A stretch of 64,000 bases of DNA, taken from Hahella sp. HN01 (GTDB lineage Bacteria > Pseudomonadota > Gammaproteobacteria > Pseudomonadales > Oleiphilaceae). The notes under the pieces were generated by a model. That model did not search any database. It was not told the origin of the DNA and saw nothing but the letters and a program-made list of their open reading frames with translations. The stretch lies in contig NZ_JAHMIN010000003.1 of assembly GCF_018986435.1 (NCBI RefSeq), forward strand, positions 62,001 to 126,000, given 5' to 3'. Of the stretch, positions 9,713-17,969 are shown piece by piece; position 1 is the stretch's first letter; every line of letters starts with the position of its first letter. The position numbers were made by a program, and so were the translations under genes.

Positions 9713-10483
9713 TCAGAAAAATGCGTATTTGACGCCGATGATCAACAGCATGCTCGCCAAGGCGGGGCGCAGCACGGCCGAAGGCATCCGTTTAGCCAAG
9801 GCGGTTCCGAAATGGATCGCTGGCAGAGAGCCGATCAACAGGCTGCCGAGCAGATAGTAGTCTATGTTCCCTAACTGCATGTGTCCGAGACCCGCAATGA
9901 AGGTCAGGGGAACGGCGTGAGCGAGATCCGTGCCGACGACGCGGGACGAAGATAAAGCGGGATAAAGCAACATGAGCAGGGCGGTGCCGATAGCGCCTGC
10001 GCCGACGGAGGACAATGTCACAAACACGCCCAGGATGACGCCCATAAATACGGTGACCCCGGCGCGTCGCTCGTCGCTCATGACTGTCGCTCCGGAGCTG
10101 GCGCGCAGCAACCGGTCTTTAAATAGAAGCACGGCGGCGGTGACGATCAGCATCAAGCCCAGGCTGGTGGTCAACAGGTGTTTATACGCTTCCGGGTGAG
10201 GGAAGTAGTGCGCGAGAACTTGGGTGGTGATGATCGACGCGGGAATACTGCCAGCGCCGAGGGTGGCCGCCAGCTTCCAGTTTACCGTGCCGCTGCGGGC
10301 GTGAGTGACGACGCCGCCGGACTTGGTGATAGCGGCGTAGAGCAGATCGGTGCCGATCGCCGTATGCGCGGGAAAGCCGAAAAGAATCAGTAGCGGCGTC
10401 ATCAAAGAACCGCCGCCAACGCCTGTCAAACCGACCAAAAAACCAACGCCGGCCCCGGCGACAATATATAAAAGAATTTCCAT
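9713..10483 (-). CDS. TauE/SafE (TSUP) family sulfite/anion permease
   Basis: A 256-residue polytopic membrane protein with about eight hydrophobic segments arranged as two halves. Each half begins with a GxGGG- or SSVGAG-type motif (VGLTGVGGGSL near residue 20, LSSVGAGAIGT near residue 160). That is characteristic of TSUP carriers, which move sulfite, sulfoacetate or related anions. The gene is divergent from cysB, whose product regulates sulfur assimilation, and cysH lies just beyond. That context supports a role in sulfur compound transport; direction and substrate are inference. Confidence 0.85.
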   Translation of the reverse strand: MEILLYIVAGAGVGFLVGLTGVGGGSLMTPLLILFGFPAHTAIGTDLLYAAITKSGGVVTHARSGTVNWKLAATLGAGSIPASIITTQVLAHYFPHPEAYKHLLTTSLGLMLIVTAAVLLFKDRLLRASSGATVMSDERRAGVTVFMGVILGVFVTLSSVGAGAIGTALLMLLYPALSSSRVVGTDLAHAVPLTFIAGLGHMQLGNIDYYLLGSLLIGSLPAIHFGTALAKRMPSAVLRPALASMLLIIGVKYAFF

Positions 10484-10515
10484 AGAGATGGTCTAAACTA
10501 ACAAATGCGTAATAA

Positions 10516-11600
<1,085 letters not shown>

Positions 11601-11628
11601 AGGTTGCTGCGGGGCAGGCGCGTGGGGC

Positions 11629-12354
11629 TCAGCTTTTGAGGTTGCCTGCATGTAGCCCGCATTCCTTGATGGTGGATTCCTCCCACCACCAGCGTCCTTC
11701 ACGCTCATGCTGATTGGGTAGCACGGGGCGCGTGCAAGGTTCGCAGCCGATACTGATGAATCCTTTTGTATGCAGTTCATTGTATGGAACATCGAACATC
11801 CTGATGTAGTTCCATACGTCCTGCGACGTCCAATTCGCCAGAGGATTGAACTTGACCAAAGGATGATTCGGCGCGCCAAACGCGGCGTCTTCTTCCACTA
11901 ACGCCACTTTATTACGTGTGCTGGGACTTTGGTCTTTTCTTTGTCCGGTGATCCAGGCGTCGACGTTAGCGAGCTTACGCCTTAGCGGCGCCACTTTGCG
12001 AACGCCGCAGCATTCAGAATGGCCATCTTTATAGAAGCTGAAAAGTCCCTTCTCTTTGACCAGACGCTCCACGTCCTCTGCATTAGGGGATAGGGTTTCA
12101 ATTTGCAGATTATAGTGATCGCGTACTTTTTCGATGAATCGATAAGTCTCGGGATGCAAGCGACCTGTATCCAGTGTGAACACCTGGATGTTCTTCTTTA
12201 GTTTGCTGGCGATTTCTATCAGAACCACATCTTCTGCGCCACTGAACGAAATTGCGATATTGTCGTAAAGCTCCAACGCCTTACGCATCACTTCCTTGGG
12301 GCTCCACTCTTCCATCTCCTTGGCGAGTTCCTTTACATCATATTCGGGTATCAT
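11629..12354 (-). CDS. cysH: Assimilatory APS/PAPS reductase with Fe-S cluster motif
   Basis: A thiol-dependent reductase that releases sulfite from adenylylsulfate in cysteine synthesis. The 241 residues contain the paired cysteines CC (115-116) and CxxC (204, 207) that bind a [4Fe-4S] cluster. That marks the adenosine-phosphosulfate (APS) type rather than the cluster-free E. coli PAPS enzyme. The catalytic cysteine is Cys232 in KECGLH near the C-terminus. The nucleotide-binding SFSGAED loop is near residue 38. The frame opens at GTG 12357; ATG 12354 with AAGG nine bases upstream is the better start. Two minus-strand terminators at 12453-12477 and 12672-12696 isolate it from any upstream transcription. 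Confidence 0.92.
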   Translation of the reverse strand: MIPEYDVKELAKEMEEWSPKEVMRKALELYDNIAISFSGAEDVVLIEIASKLKKNIQVFTLDTGRLHPETYRFIEKVRDHYNLQIETLSPNAEDVERLVKEKGLFSFYKDGHSECCGVRKVAPLRRKLANVDAWITGQRKDQSPSTRNKVALVEEDAAFGAPNHPLVKFNPLANWTSQDVWNYIRMFDVPYNELHTKGFISIGCEPCTRPVLPNQHEREGRWWWEESTIKECGLHAGNLKS

Positions 12355-12452
12355 CACCTAGCGCCTTGTAGCAGAGAAATTAGACGCCTGTAGGCTAACA
12401 AATTGTTGATAGTGCTAAAAATAATAAAGACTTATATCTAAAGAACGAAAAC

Positions 12453-12540
12453 AAAAAAAGGAGGTCAAGAGACCTCCCAAGATTTGATTCTAAGCTGTTG
12501 ACACAACAGGTCTGTGTCACTACGAGAGAAAGTGTAGACC
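12453..12540 (-). ncRNA. Candidate small RNA A upstream of cysH
   Basis: On the minus strand a promoter-like TTGACT (12568-12573), a 17-bp spacer and TTTTAT (12545-12550) precede an ~88-nt segment. It folds into an outer GGUCU/AGACC stem with an inner CACU/AGUG, then a CUGUUG-UGU-CAACAG hairpin. It ends in a classic intrinsic terminator: GGAGGTC/GACCTCC (12460-12477) plus seven U. The segment could also be a transcribed leader ending upstream of cysH, but the terminator is complete, so a free RNA is more likely. No known RNA family was recognised. Confidence 0.5.
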
Positions 12541-12670
12541 AAGAATAAAATAATGCCTCATGAAAACAGTCAACTTTACGTTTGGATGTGGTGAGGTGTG
12601 ACTGCGCCCCAATACTTATGATGTTTAAGGCTCGATGCTGTGGGATAAGACAGTGAGGGGACGCTAAAAA

Positions 12671-12740
12671 GAAAAAAGGAGGCGTTCATGGCCTCCTAAT
12701 TCGGTCGGTGGCTGCTTCTGCAAGGGTTTATCACCACCGT
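12671..12740 (-). ncRNA. Candidate small RNA B, beside RNA A
   Basis: A second minus-strand unit. A -10-like TATACT (12747-12752) with CAGACA 18 bp upstream precedes ~70 nt. The RNA folds into CGGUGG/CCACCG enclosing a small UUGC-AGAA-GCAG hairpin, then an intrinsic terminator GGAGGC/GCCTCC (12678-12696) followed by six U. Its terminator closely resembles that of RNA A, which suggests related or duplicated genes. No family match is known to me. Confidence 0.42.
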
Positions 12741-12829
12741 AAAATTAGTATAGTCCATTTGGATTAACTATGTCTGCATGTTTAACTGTAAAGACTTGTA
12801 ACTGAACCCTCAATAATAAAGGAAGTCAT

Positions 12830-13313
12830 ATGTCGATAACCTGGAATGATCTGACAGTAAATATCGAGCGCCTTGATAAGAGCTGTCTCATAAGTGACTG
12901 GCGTTGGTTGGTGGGAGACGCCGCGCAACCCATTTTGATTTCTTCCACAGGCGACGCTTATCTCCAGGAACGCAACGGAGAGGTATTTTTGTTATCCACA
13001 GGCGATGGGACCTATGAGAAAGTGGCGGATTCCTACGAGGACTTTCGTCATAAGCTGCGAGATACGAATCTGGTTAATGAGTGCTTTTTGGCGGCTATCG
13101 TCGCGCAGCTCAAGGAACAAGGCTTGGTGTTAAAACCTGGGATGTTGTATAGCTTCAAAAAAACTGCCCGTGCTGGGAGGCGACTATGTGGCGGAAAACT
13201 TTGAACTTGCGGATATAGAGGTTCACTTTTCTATAACTGGCCAGGTTCACAAACAGGTCAAAGATATACCCGCTGGCGAAGCAATTCAGTTAAATGCCGT
13301 GTGGCGAGAATGA
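12830..13313 (+). pseudogene. DUF1851/Tdi1-like immunity protein, frameshifted
   Basis: The first frame reads 124 codons (12830-13204) and then diverges into an unrelated tail. Skipping one A in the seven-A run at 13157-13163 restores a frame to TGA 13311-13313 and gives a 160-residue protein. Its C-terminus (LGGDYVAENFELADIEVHFS, then QVHKQVKDIP) is the hallmark of the DUF1851 domain of Tdi1-type immunity proteins, which neutralise type VI secretion effectors. The start ATG follows AAAGGAAG. No toxin or secretion gene is adjacent, so it would be an orphan. The break could be a true mutation, a sequencing error in the homopolymer, or transcriptional slippage. The domain assignment is from memory of the family pattern. 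Confidence 0.7.
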
Positions 13314-13350
13314 GATAGGTAGTAGAAGAGAGGGCGTCTTCAATAGATTC

Positions 13351-13389
13351 GGGACGTCAGGCAGCCGTCCCGGACTGCAAACCGGGACG
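13351..13389 (+). repeat. Competing hairpins: two GGGACG copies around one CGTCCCGG
   Basis: CGTCCCGG (13366-13373) can pair with CCGGGACG (13382-13389) as an 8-bp stem with an 8-nt loop. Its CGTCCC part can instead pair with GGGACG at 13351-13356. The two structures exclude each other. No U-run follows, so it is not an intrinsic terminator. It lies 38 bp after the stop of the frameshifted immunity gene. Confidence 0.5.
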
Positions 13390-13416
13390 TGACTAATTAT
13401 TCAAGTTAGAGGTGAT

Positions 13417-13509
13417 TTAAAGTATTTGATTCGCCAAAACTAACGTCAGAGTTAACCCTAACGCGTTAAACGCAACCAGACCAGCCAGCTTTTTTGCGCT
13501 GATGTACAT
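13417..13509 (-). CDS. 30-residue membrane microprotein
   Basis: A short frame encodes 30 residues: a basic N-terminus (MYISAKKLAG) then a hydrophobic stretch of about 18 residues rich in Leu, Val and Ala, ending in NQIL. The ATG is preceded by GGAGAG at seven-base spacing, a strong ribosome binding site. This looks like a single-pass inner-membrane small protein of the kind found beside respiratory or transport complexes. I do not recognise a family and no partner is adjacent. Support is the start signal plus the amphipathic layout; expression is unproven. Confidence 0.5.
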   Translation of the reverse strand: MYISAKKLAGLVAFNALGLTLTLVLANQIL

Positions 13510-13761
13510 CGGACTCTCCTCTATAGTTTGATCTTGTTATTTTTTTCGTAAACTTATGTGAAATCTTGTTTACATCTTTAATCGATTTTAGCTTTATTCA
13601 TCGAATATGCAACCCCCTGCTAAACCCTTATGATTAAGGCGATTTTTAGGAAAAGCAGCACTGGCCTGGGCTGCTGTAGGGCGCTGCGTCACGCCTGAAA
13701 CGAGCGGCGTAGACGTTTGTTTCTGTAACTTTCAATCGAATAAAGATGACAGGAGTGAGTC

Positions 13762-14376
13762 GTGGAACTAGCGTGTCTGGATTTGGAAGGGGTGTTGATA
13801 CCCGAGATATGGATCGCTTTCGCGGAAAAAACTGGGATAGACGCTTTACGTGCGACGACCCGGGATATCCCGGACTACGATGTGTTGATGAGGCAGCGAT
13901 TAAGAATCCTTAATGAACATGGCTATGGGCTGCCGGACATCCAGGCTGTTATCGCCACATTGGAACCGCTTCCTGGAGCCCAGGAATTTGTCGCCTGGCT
14001 GCGCCGTCGGTTTCAGGTGATGATTTTGTCCGATACATTTTACGAGTTCGCAATGCCATTGATGGAGAAGCTGGGGTGGCCGACATTGTTATGTCATCGC
14101 CTGGAAGTCGACGAGCGCGGTAGAGTGACGAATTATGTGCTGCGCCAGAAAGACCCAAAACGGATGTCGGTGCAGGCGTTTCATGGCCTGAATTACCGTG
14201 TTATCGCTGCGGGGGACTCATACAACGACACCACGATGCTGTCGGAGGCCGATGCCGGTATTCTGTTTAATGCGCCTGACAATGTGATAACTGAATTTCC
14301 GCAGTTTCCCGCGGTGTTTACCTACGATGAGCTGCGAGCGGAATTTATCAAAGCCAGTCGCCTGGTGACGGACTAA
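13762..14376 (+). CDS. thrH: Phosphoserine phosphatase / homoserine phosphotransferase ThrH
   Basis: A 204-residue haloacid dehalogenase-family enzyme. In Pseudomonas, ThrH dephosphorylates phosphoserine and can transfer the phosphate to homoserine, linking serine and threonine synthesis. The catalytic loop is DLEGV (residues 7-11), the ThrH variant of DxDxT/V. Motif II is SDTF near residue 92 and motif III the GDSYND block near residue 155. The ATG/GTG choice is settled by AGGAGTGAGTC upstream of the start at 13762 (a GTG). It runs convergently into pabB and the two genes overlap by four bases at their stops. Confidence 0.92.
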   Translation: MELACLDLEGVLIPEIWIAFAEKTGIDALRATTRDIPDYDVLMRQRLRILNEHGYGLPDIQAVIATLEPLPGAQEFVAWLRRRFQVMILSDTFYEFAMPLMEKLGWPTLLCHRLEVDERGRVTNYVLRQKDPKRMSVQAFHGLNYRVIAAGDSYNDTTMLSEADAGILFNAPDNVITEFPQFPAVFTYDELRAEFIKASRLVTD

Positions 14377-15704
14377 TCTTCGCGTTTGCCGGGAAGCTCT
14401 CCGCCGAGGGCTTCGACGATGTGTCTGATTTTTACGACAGACTCATTGTATTCAGCAAGGCAATTGGAGTCCGCGACGATGCCGCCTCCGCCCCATACAT
14501 GCATGTCGCCCTGTCTGCAGGTCATGGTGCGGATGGCGATATTGCTGTCCATACGGCCATCATTGGACAGGTAGAATACGCTGCCGCAGTAAGCGCTGCG
14601 GGCGTGACCCTCAAGCTCATCAATAATTTCCATCGCCCGCTTCTTGGGAGCGCCGGTAATTGACCCGCCCGGTGAACAGGATATCAGCGCTGCGAAAGGT
14701 GAGACGTCGTCGCGCAAGGTGGATGTCACTGTGCTGACCAGATGATGAACGTTGCTGTAGGTCTCCAGCGCGCAGAGCTTTTCCACTTTGACGCTGCCGA
14801 TTTTGGAAATCTTACCCAGGTCATTGCGCAGCAGGTCCACAATCATCACGTTTTCCGCTCGATCTTTGGGACTGGAGGTAAGGTCCTCAATGTGGCGAAA
14901 ATCGTCGGCGGCGCTGGCGCCGCGCGGGCGGGTGCCTTTGATCGGCTTGGTGACGACATCGCGACCGTTCACCGTCAGAAATTTCTCCGGCGAAAAGCAA
15001 AGCAGATCGCCAAGACCGCTGCGGAAAAAGGCGGAATAGGGAGCCTTGGCCGCCTGCCTTACATTTATATAAGCCTCCAGAGGATCGCCTGCGTAAGCGC
15101 CTGAAAAGCGTTGCGTCAGGTTAATTTGATAGCAATCTCCAGCGAGAATGTACTCCTTGATTCTGTCGAACTCGGTTGCGTACTGCTCGTAGCTCCAGTC
15201 CGGAGCAATCGCCCGAGTGACGTTGAAAGCTTCTGTGGCGGGGGCGTTTTGTTGCAGCAGGCTCTGGAAAGCGGGCGTTCCGAAGCCGGTGATCGTCTTT
15301 TTATCATGTTCTACGACCAAGTAATGGTCGTAAGCGCCAATGCAGGCGGATGGAAATATGGCATCGCGACGCCAGTTGCGGTCGCCTAGCAACTGGTTGC
15401 GCCCAAACTCATAACTGATGAATCCGATCAGGCCGCCTTTGAAACAGGGCGTCGGAAGGGCGGCGCGGGGTTGCTGAGCAAGCGCCAGCAGGTCGGCATA
15501 GGAGATGGGCGTCTCTGTCTCGCCGGGACGGGAGAGAAAGTGGGTGTTACCCTGGCTGCGGGCTATCCATTCCGGATCACAGGCGATAATTTCAAAGGCG
15601 CGCCCCTCTTGAGTTCGACTGTCCAGCCAACAGAAGCCAGGACGGGAAGATAGCAAGTGAATGACGGCGTTATAGTCTGCGTAGGGAATGGTGAAAACTG
15701 ACAT
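14373..15704 (-). CDS. pabB: Aminodeoxychorismate synthase component I (PabB)
   Basis: Converts chorismate with ammonia, supplied by PabA, to 4-amino-4-deoxychorismate in folate synthesis. The 443 residues show the chorismate-binding fold: a conserved PIKGTRPRG block with the catalytic lysine near residue 262, the [14 protein letters not shown] segment, and the [13 protein letters not shown] block near residue 335. That KGT context is typical of PabB; anthranilate synthase (TrpE) is the alternative but normally lies in a trp cluster. Upstream frame extends to TTG codons, but the ATG at 15704 is preferred. Its stop overlaps the thrH stop by four bases. Confidence 0.88.
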   Translation of the reverse strand: MSVFTIPYADYNAVIHLLSSRPGFCWLDSRTQEGRAFEIIACDPEWIARSQGNTHFLSRPGETETPISYADLLALAQQPRAALPTPCFKGGLIGFISYEFGRNQLLGDRNWRRDAIFPSACIGAYDHYLVVEHDKKTITGFGTPAFQSLLQQNAPATEAFNVTRAIAPDWSYEQYATEFDRIKEYILAGDCYQINLTQRFSGAYAGDPLEAYINVRQAAKAPYSAFFRSGLGDLLCFSPEKFLTVNGRDVVTKPIKGTRPRGASAADDFRHIEDLTSSPKDRAENVMIVDLLRNDLGKISKIGSVKVEKLCALETYSNVHHLVSTVTSTLRDDVSPFAALISCSPGGSITGAPKKRAMEIIDELEGHARSAYCGSVFYLSNDGRMDSNIAIRTMTCRQGDMHVWGGGGIVADSNCLAEYNESVVKIRHIVEALGGELPGKRED

Positions 15705-15724
15705 CAACAAATATTGGCCTGGTT

Positions 15725-15746
15725 AAAAAGCGCCTCTTTCGGCGCT
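15725..15746 (-). terminator. Hairpin with U-run just upstream of pabB
   Basis: AGCGCC (15729-15734), a 6-nt loop and GGCGCT (15741-15746) are followed on the minus strand by five U residues. It lies 21 bp before the pabB start. It could end transcription entering from upstream or act as an attenuator in the pabB leader. Confidence 0.5.
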
Positions 15747-16175
15747 CGCTAAGCGCCATTGGCTTATTAATCCGACATTTTAACCTTCCGGCTTCCATTT
15801 TTCAGGCGCTCGGACGGCGGTGTTTCGCGGCCGGACTTCTTATTGTCTTACGTCTATTGGCTTGAGAGGTCTCAAAAGACTGCGGAATTGTAGTGTTAGC
15901 GAGCGCATATTTGAAGTTGCTCACGTTTTTAAGTCGCTGGCGGCGGCGTTTGGACCTCCAGTTCGGTCGCAATTAACCGTTTGGCTGGCTCTTGGCAGGA
16001 AATTTAAAAGGATGTTTATCTATTGTGATGCGCTTTTTGGCGGCCTTGTCGGACCGTATATAGGCCAGATGGCCAAATAGTGTCTACCCGTTAACACTTC
16101 TTAACAAACGGCCTGGTTTCTGTGATTTCATTCACGGATTCGCCGGTTACACAACCCTACACTGGCCTCGTGATT

Positions 16176-16211
16176 GTGAAACACAAATCAAACAAAAACG
16201 AAACGTTTCAC
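16176..16211. promoter_or_regulatory. GTGAAAC/GTTTCAC inverted pair with inner GAAACGTTTC
   Basis: GTGAAAC (16176-16182) and GTTTCAC (16205-16211) are inverted copies. The right copy is also half of the perfect 10-bp palindrome GAAACGTTTC at 16200-16209. They lie about 240 bp upstream of the first DUF6160-like gene and may be operator sites. Confidence 0.35.
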
Positions 16212-16363
16212 GATGCTCAGGCGGTTGTACTTAGTCGCTAATTGTTTGTTTTTAAATGGAATTCTAGACGCATATTAATAATATGGAAACTGTGAGAGTA
16301 ATCACGGAAAACCAATGAAGCGTAAACTAAATTAACAATCGCTCAGAATTATTCGGTCGGTTG

Positions 16364-16380
16364 TCAAACAATTTGTTTGA
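16364..16380. promoter_or_regulatory. 17-bp palindrome upstream of the DUF6160-like gene
   Basis: TCAAACAA, one central T, and TTGTTTGA form a perfect dyad 71 bp before the ATG at 16451. The half-sites contain CAAAC/GTTTG, as at the psrA operators at 29995-30021, but with five instead of four bases between. A TetR-type operator is plausible; the regulator is unknown. Confidence 0.45.
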
Positions 16381-16450
16381 TTATTGAGCGGTAATCTGAA
16401 GCTCACGAGAGTTTCCTGAAATTAAAAAAATAAACATTAGGAGAATTTTA

Positions 16451-17005
16451 ATGAAAGGCCTGAAAAAATTAGTTTTGGTATCTGCTATCGCTGCGGCTCC
16501 TCTGGCTGCGCAAGCTGAACTGAAAGCAGTTGACGACGCTGTACTGGCGGACGTTTCCGGTCAAAGCGGATTGGTCATCGAAGCCGGCTTCGGTTCTTTG
16601 ACTTACTCAGACATCGCTGTAATCGCTGACAGCGACTGGGATACTGACGCTGGCATCCACATCGACGCGTTCAAATGGGAAGTTGACGTAGAAGCATGGG
16701 ATTCCGCTTCTAACGCTACTCTGGGCGCTTCTACTGGCGCACTGGGCGGCTTCATCGCGAAAGACATCTCAATCAACGGTAGCGTTGACGTTACTATCGA
16801 CGCCCTGGCTGACGCAGCCACTCTGGGCACTACTAACCTGGGCGGTATCGGCATCACCTTCGCCAACTCCGACATCAACATGCGCGTAGGCGACATGGGT
16901 GTTTACCTGAACCAGACTGGTCTGGGTCAAGTTAACAGCATGGGCGCTGTTGAAATCATCGGTATGAACCTGGACGGCCTTGAGCTGGTTGTTCACGGTA
17001 ACTAA
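16451..17005 (+). CDS. Exported DUF6160/FilA-like protein, copy 1
   Basis: A 184-residue secreted or surface protein. A signal peptide (KGLKKLVLV, hydrophobic core, likely cleavage after Ala22 in AQA) is followed at once by the motif ELKAVDDAVLADVSGQSG, typical of DUF6160-type proteins such as FilA of Acinetobacter. The mature part is acidic and rich in Gly, Ala, Asp, Ile and Val, with repeated short hydrophobic strands, suggesting a beta-rich fibre or shell. The ribosome binding site TTAGGAGAA is strong and codon use looks highly biased, which suggests high expression. A terminator follows at 17043. Function is unknown; the family assignment is from pattern recognition. Confidence 0.75.
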   Translation: MKGLKKLVLVSAIAAAPLAAQAELKAVDDAVLADVSGQSGLVIEAGFGSLTYSDIAVIADSDWDTDAGIHIDAFKWEVDVEAWDSASNATLGASTGALGGFIAKDISINGSVDVTIDALADAATLGTTNLGGIGITFANSDINMRVGDMGVYLNQTGLGQVNSMGAVEIIGMNLDGLELVVHGN

Positions 17006-17042
17006 TACCGGGCGGACCTGACGGTCGGTCGATTGATGATGG

Positions 17043-17070
17043 AAAAGGCATCGTTCGAGATGCCTTTTCT
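17043..17070 (+). terminator. Intrinsic terminator after the first DUF6160-like gene
   Basis: GGCATC (17047-17052), a 6-nt loop and GATGCC (17059-17064) are followed by TTTTCTT. Flanking A and T bases extend the stem to AAAAGGCATC/GATGCCTTTT. It separates the first gene from the second of the trio. Confidence 0.85.
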
Positions 17071-17247
17071 TGTGAATATCTCTTAAGCATCTATTTGTTC
17101 TGCAGTAAAAATCATCCTTTCTCAGACAGACGATACACGCAACGGCTTCAGTGAGCACAGCGTCGCGTCTGCCTCGCGCTGAGCGAAAGGCTCTTAAGCG
17201 CCAGCAGTAACAACAGCTCTAGAGATGTAAGGAGTGTGGAGGGGAGT

Positions 17248-17811
17248 ATGAAAAAGACTGTGTTTGTTTGCGCAGCGATGTTCTCCACGGCGGTAATGGC
17301 CGAATTAAAACCGATTAACGATCAGCAGCTCAGCGAAGTTGTGGGGCAGGCGGCTCCCGTTATCGAAATAAACGGTCAAGTCACCTATGAGGCGATCGCC
17401 TACACCAACCCCGATGGGGTGCGGGAAGTTATTTATCCTGGTCAGACGTCCAGCGACGGGGCGGTTCACGATGATAATGTCTCCCTGCAGGGGATGACCT
17501 TTGGAACCCCGCGCACGGGGACGCTCGTTGACCTGTTTACGGCCGTTTTACCTTTGCGTTATGGCCAGATCGACACCAACGGAGATGGCGTTGAAGACCG
17601 TGGCGCCGCAATATTCAGCTTTCAGCCCAATGTAGGGTTTGGCACAGGATTTATGCCGCTGGATATTCAGCAGAGCGATACCTCTGTGAACATAGATGAT
17701 CAGGTTTTTCTTACCAAGCAGGGGCTGGTGATTCTCAACGCCCCGATCAATACGGATATTATTAATGTCGGCGCGGATGCGTATAAGCTGTCGCCGATAA
17801 AGATGTTCTGA
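17248..17811 (+). CDS. Exported DUF6160/FilA-like protein, copy 2, with Ca-binding-like loop
   Basis: A 187-residue protein. Signal peptide with cleavage expected after Ala18 (VMA), then ELKPINDQQLSEVVGQAA, the same leader-like motif as the gene at 16451. A DTNGDGVED segment (residues 109-117) fits a DxNxDGxxD calcium-binding loop as seen in EF-hand or thrombospondin-type repeats. The frame opens at GTG 17236, but ATG 17248 is preceded by GGAGGGGAG, so it is the start. Beyond the motif the sequence is unlike copy 1. Function unknown; an extracellular or periplasmic location is inferred. Confidence 0.7.
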   Translation: MKKTVFVCAAMFSTAVMAELKPINDQQLSEVVGQAAPVIEINGQVTYEAIAYTNPDGVREVIYPGQTSSDGAVHDDNVSLQGMTFGTPRTGTLVDLFTAVLPLRYGQIDTNGDGVEDRGAAIFSFQPNVGFGTGFMPLDIQQSDTSVNIDDQVFLTKQGLVILNAPINTDIINVGADAYKLSPIKMF

Positions 17812-17928
17812 AAATGTCTGATGGCGTTAGGCCGGGATGGAAGCCCGCGTCTGGCGCGCCTGCTTTGATAATCTGCCGAAGCGGTTAGTATCTGTCATCC
17901 GGCTGGTGTTTCTTATGACTCCGCAAAC

Positions 17929-17953
17929 AAAAAAGCTCGCTGTATTAGCGAGC
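17929..17953 (-). terminator. Intrinsic terminator for the third trio gene
   Basis: GCTCGC (17935-17940), a 7-nt loop and GCGAGC (17948-17953) are followed on the minus strand by six U residues. It lies just past the stop of the minus-strand gene at 17970, between the convergent genes. Confidence 0.85.
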
Positions 17954-17969
17954 CTTCTGTGCTTCTCTT

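Larger units (their letters stand above)
12358..12829. other. AT-rich gap holding two candidate small RNAs
   Basis: This 472-bp gap has no supported coding frame. It contains two minus-strand intrinsic terminators, each preceded by foldable sequence and a plausible promoter, listed as ncRNA candidates. Base composition is visibly lower in G+C than the flanking genes. Confidence 0.6.
13314..13761. other. Gap with hairpins and a microprotein
   Basis: This 448-bp stretch contains the hairpin set at 13351-13389 and a minus-strand 30-codon frame at 13417-13509, both listed separately. From 13510 to 13761 it is AT-rich and probably carries the promoter of the microprotein (minus) and of thrH (plus). 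I see no other feature. Confidence 0.5.
15705..16450. other. Long non-coding gap before the DUF6160-like genes
   Basis: A 746-bp gap. At the left is a hairpin with a minus-strand U-run upstream of pabB (15725-15746). In the right half are a GAAACGTTTC palindrome inside a wider GTGAAAC/GTTTCAC pair (16176-16211) and a 17-bp palindrome at 16364-16380. The middle (15750-16100) shows one open frame with no ribosome binding site, which I do not accept as a gene. Confidence 0.5.

Noticed and set aside
13366-13389. tRNA-Cys-like anticodon arm (ACTGCAAA in the loop)
   Set aside because: Only one arm fits; no acceptor, D or T arm and no GGTTCGA box nearby. The hairpin is explained by CGTCCCGG/CCGGGACG alone.
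15820-16080. 86-codon frame in the gap before the exported-protein genes
   Set aside because: GTG start without a ribosome binding site, unremarkable composition and no motif.
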